Notes under the pieces: model-generated
The model's input: the letters and a program-made list of their open reading frames with translations, nothing else
Databases searched by the model: none
What the model was told of the DNA's origin: nothing
Source of the DNA: Chitinophagaceae bacterium
Lineage (GTDB): Bacteria; Bacteroidota; Bacteroidia; Chitinophagales; Chitinophagaceae
DNA: 6,903 bases
Direction: 5' to 3'
Assembly (NCBI GenBank): GCA_014379785.1
Contig: JACMLD010000105.1
Span: forward strand, 1-6,903
Shown here: piece by piece, positions 6,110-6,903 of the stretch
Layout of the letters: each line of letters opens with the position of its first letter
How positions within the stretch are numbered: position 1 is the stretch's first letter
Program-made: the position numbers and the translations under genes

Positions 6110-6508
6110 TTACTCAGTACGTTCCTTGTCCGGAACTTTTGGTTCTGACAGTTCCTGTCCATGCACGTTTTGCTGAAGCAGCGTCCAATTGTCTGTCATT
6201 GTTGTCTCCAGCCAGACGGTGCCGGATTTTCTGGAAACCTGTACATACAATCCGAAGTCCTTCAAAAATGTTTCTTCAAGTGACCCTACGGTCAATGTTT
6301 CGGCGATTTGAAAAGAGCCATCTTTCTTCAATCCTACACTTTCCAGGGAAAGAGACTTATTAAGTTTTAATCTTGTCGATGACCCAAATCGCCCTCCGGT
6401 GTATTTATAAAAATCAAGAGACAGATAGGGGTACAGGGCAGTGAATCCCACCTGTATATCTCTGATCGTACTCGTCCTCATTATCGGCATTGTCATTACT
6501 TCAGGCAT
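6110..6508 (-). CDS. Small conserved hypothetical protein, about 120-132 residues
   Basis: I do not know a function. The protein is soluble, with no signal peptide, no membrane segment and no cysteine. It has alternating strand-like stretches, and the recognisable landmarks are Thr-Ile-Arg-Asp-Ile-Gln-Val near the N-terminus, Tyr-Pro-Tyr-Leu-Ser-Leu-Asp-Phe (27-34), Phe-Gly-Leu-Tyr-Val-Gln-Val (85-91) and Val-Trp-Leu-Glu-Thr-Thr followed by Asp-Asn-Trp-Thr-Leu. I recall this arrangement from small hypothetical proteins of Bacteroidota (from memory, not a search). In-frame ATGs occur at 6508, 6496, 6490 and 6481 (first base). The promoter box at 6513-6520 is so close to 6508 that a later start is likely, or the mRNA is leaderless. 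It converges on the response regulator with 9 bases between stop codons. Nothing links it firmly to the nos or regulatory genes. Confidence 0.75.
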   Translation of the reverse strand: MPEVMTMPIMRTSTIRDIQVGFTALYPYLSLDFYKYTGGRFGSSTRLKLNKSLSLESVGLKKDGSFQIAETLTVGSLEETFLKDFGLYVQVSRKSGTVWLETTMTDNWTLLQQNVHGQELSEPKVPDKERTE

Positions 6509-6512
6509 GGAC

Positions 6513-6543
6513 CAAAAGTAGCGCCCTGAACCCGCTCAGCAAA
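6513..6543 (-). promoter_or_regulatory. Bacteroidota-type promoter (TTTG-N19-TACTTTTG)
   Basis: On the minus strand, TTTG (6540-6543) and TACTTTTG (6513-6520) match both Bacteroidota promoter boxes exactly, with 19 bases between. It points at the small hypothetical gene, ending 4 bases before the outermost ATG. Confidence 0.6.
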
Positions 6544-6706
6544 TGAGCACAAAGAGGCAAGCAGATGATTTTGATCAGTTTTCCCGCCATAGCCGCATTT
6601 TTTGGTGAAAAAAGTTAGGCTTTCCGAAAAATTCGATCAAGTGGAGGTGTGCGGCGACGTTGTAGGGAGAGGTGGATAGTTGAGTGGTTGATCAGCTGGG
6701 TACTGA

Positions 6707-6783
6707 TCATCTCGAGCGCAGCGAGAGATCCGGATTGGTAGTCTCGAAGTAATTATCGGGATCTCTCGCTACGCTCGAGATGA
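6707..6783. repeat. REP-like inverted repeat, two 25-base arms around a 27-base loop
   Basis: The arms at 6707-6731 and 6759-6783 are reverse complements with a single mismatch (6719/6771). Each arm also folds on itself (TCTCG...CGAGA). Short palindromes with this TCTCGAGCG core between genes are of the kind I know as dispersed REP-like repeats in Bacteroidota, often moved by RAYT transposases (from memory). No transposase is in the window. The pair could also act as a strong RNA hairpin. Confidence 0.75.
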
Positions 6784-6807
6784 CAGCTATATTCAGGAAT
6801 TCTTTTA

Positions 6808-6835
6808 GAAACGGTTTTTATTCAAGGACCGTTTC
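6808..6835 (-). terminator. Weak hairpin over the end of the fasciclin-type gene
   Basis: GAAACGGT (6808-6815) and ACCGTTTC (6828-6835) form an 8-base stem with a 12-base loop that includes the stop codon. On the minus strand only TAAAAG follows, with no clear U-run, so termination is uncertain. Confidence 0.3.
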
Positions 6836-6903
6836 CATCTGGTAAACAATACCATTTGAAATTTTTGAATCACGCGAAAGAATAGGCACATCGCTGATTT
6901 TTA
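6818..6903 (-). CDS. C-terminal end of a probable fasciclin (FAS1) domain protein
   Basis: Only the last 27 codons and the TAA stop (6818-6820) are in the window; the gene enters from the right. The tail reads Ile-Ser-Asp-Val-Pro-Ile and then Ser-Asn-Gly-Ile-Val-Tyr-Gln-Met-Glu-Thr-Val-Leu-Glu. Asn-Gly followed by a hydrophobic strand and Val-Leu is the usual ending of a FAS1 domain (conserved H2 box, typically Asn-Gly-Val-Ile-His-Val-Ile-Asp-x-Val-Leu). FAS1 proteins are normally exported adhesion-type proteins. The call rests on this short tail alone. Its stop is 309 bases upstream of the small hypothetical gene in the same orientation. Confidence 0.45.
   Translation of the reverse strand, partial: KISDVPILSRDSKISNGIVYQMETVLE

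Larger units (their letters stand above)
6509..6817. other. Gene-free stretch between the hypothetical gene and the fasciclin-type gene
   Basis: I see no convincing gene or RNA here. It holds the promoter of the hypothetical gene (6513-6543), a featureless stretch (6544-6688), two copies of TGATCA (6689-6694 and 6704-6709) and the inverted repeat at 6707-6783. A 29-codon minus-strand frame starting with Met-Ala-Gly-Lys (first base near 6590) runs into the hypothetical gene's start, but nothing supports it as real. Confidence 0.6.

Noticed and set aside
6121..6136. Intrinsic terminator of the response regulator gene
   Set aside because: The stem is only 5 bases and the T-run 4; it lies within the coding end of the opposite gene, so I did not list it as a feature.
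6504..6590. 29-codon minus-strand frame (Met-Ala-Gly-Lys...) upstream of the hypothetical gene
   Set aside because: It is short, has no promoter or family support, overlaps the promoter of the next gene, and may be part of a repeated sequence.
1..6903. CRISPR arrays, tRNA or rRNA genes, insertion sequences
   Set aside because: No spaced direct repeats, no tRNA-like cloverleaf and no transposase frame were seen on either strand.

Overview
The window looks like part of a Bacteroidota chromosome. Four things point that way: a Sec-type (clade II) nitrous oxide reductase whose mature part starts Cys-Lys-Pro-Lys, a lipoprotein cytochrome c encoded just upstream of it, gene starts without Shine-Dalgarno sequences, and promoter-like boxes of the Bacteroidota type (TAnnTTTG, in one case with TTTG 19 bases upstream). 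This placement rests on recognised protein and promoter patterns, not on any search.

Layout. Positions 1-2381 hold two minus-strand genes: a lipoprotein cytochrome c (1896-2381) followed by nosZ (start at 1840, running off the left edge before its CuA Cys/Cys/His/Met cluster). A 199-base divergent control region (2382-2580) separates them from a plus-strand run of four genes. These are an Rrf2-family regulator with three cysteines (2581-3015), a RIC/YtfE/ScdA-like protein (3027-3773), a soluble PAS histidine kinase (3813-5042) and a response regulator with receiver, CRP-type sensor and CRP-type HTH domains (5039-6100). The last two overlap by 4 bases. A small conserved hypothetical gene (6110-6508, minus) converges on the response regulator with a 9-base gap. 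The right end is a gene-free stretch with a REP-like inverted repeat (6707-6783), then the last 27 codons of a probable fasciclin-domain gene (minus).

How it may work together. The minus-strand genes make the N2O-reducing enzyme and its probable electron donor. The plus-strand genes look like a sensing and regulatory cassette for nitric oxide, iron-sulfur or redox stress: one Fe-S-type repressor, one RIC-like protein and one two-component pair ending in a CRP-type DNA-binding domain. The divergent region carries two distinct palindromes. A CRP-spaced one (CATGA-N6-TCATG, 2529-2544) is centred near -42 of the predicted regulator promoter. The other (2452-2471) lies at the predicted start of the cytochrome/nosZ transcript. 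This suggests, as inference only, that the cassette controls both itself and the nos genes.

The most unusual protein is the RIC-like one. It keeps the N-terminal Cys-Cys-Gly-Gly motif, but by alignment it has lost five of the seven di-iron ligands of the hemerythrin-like domain.
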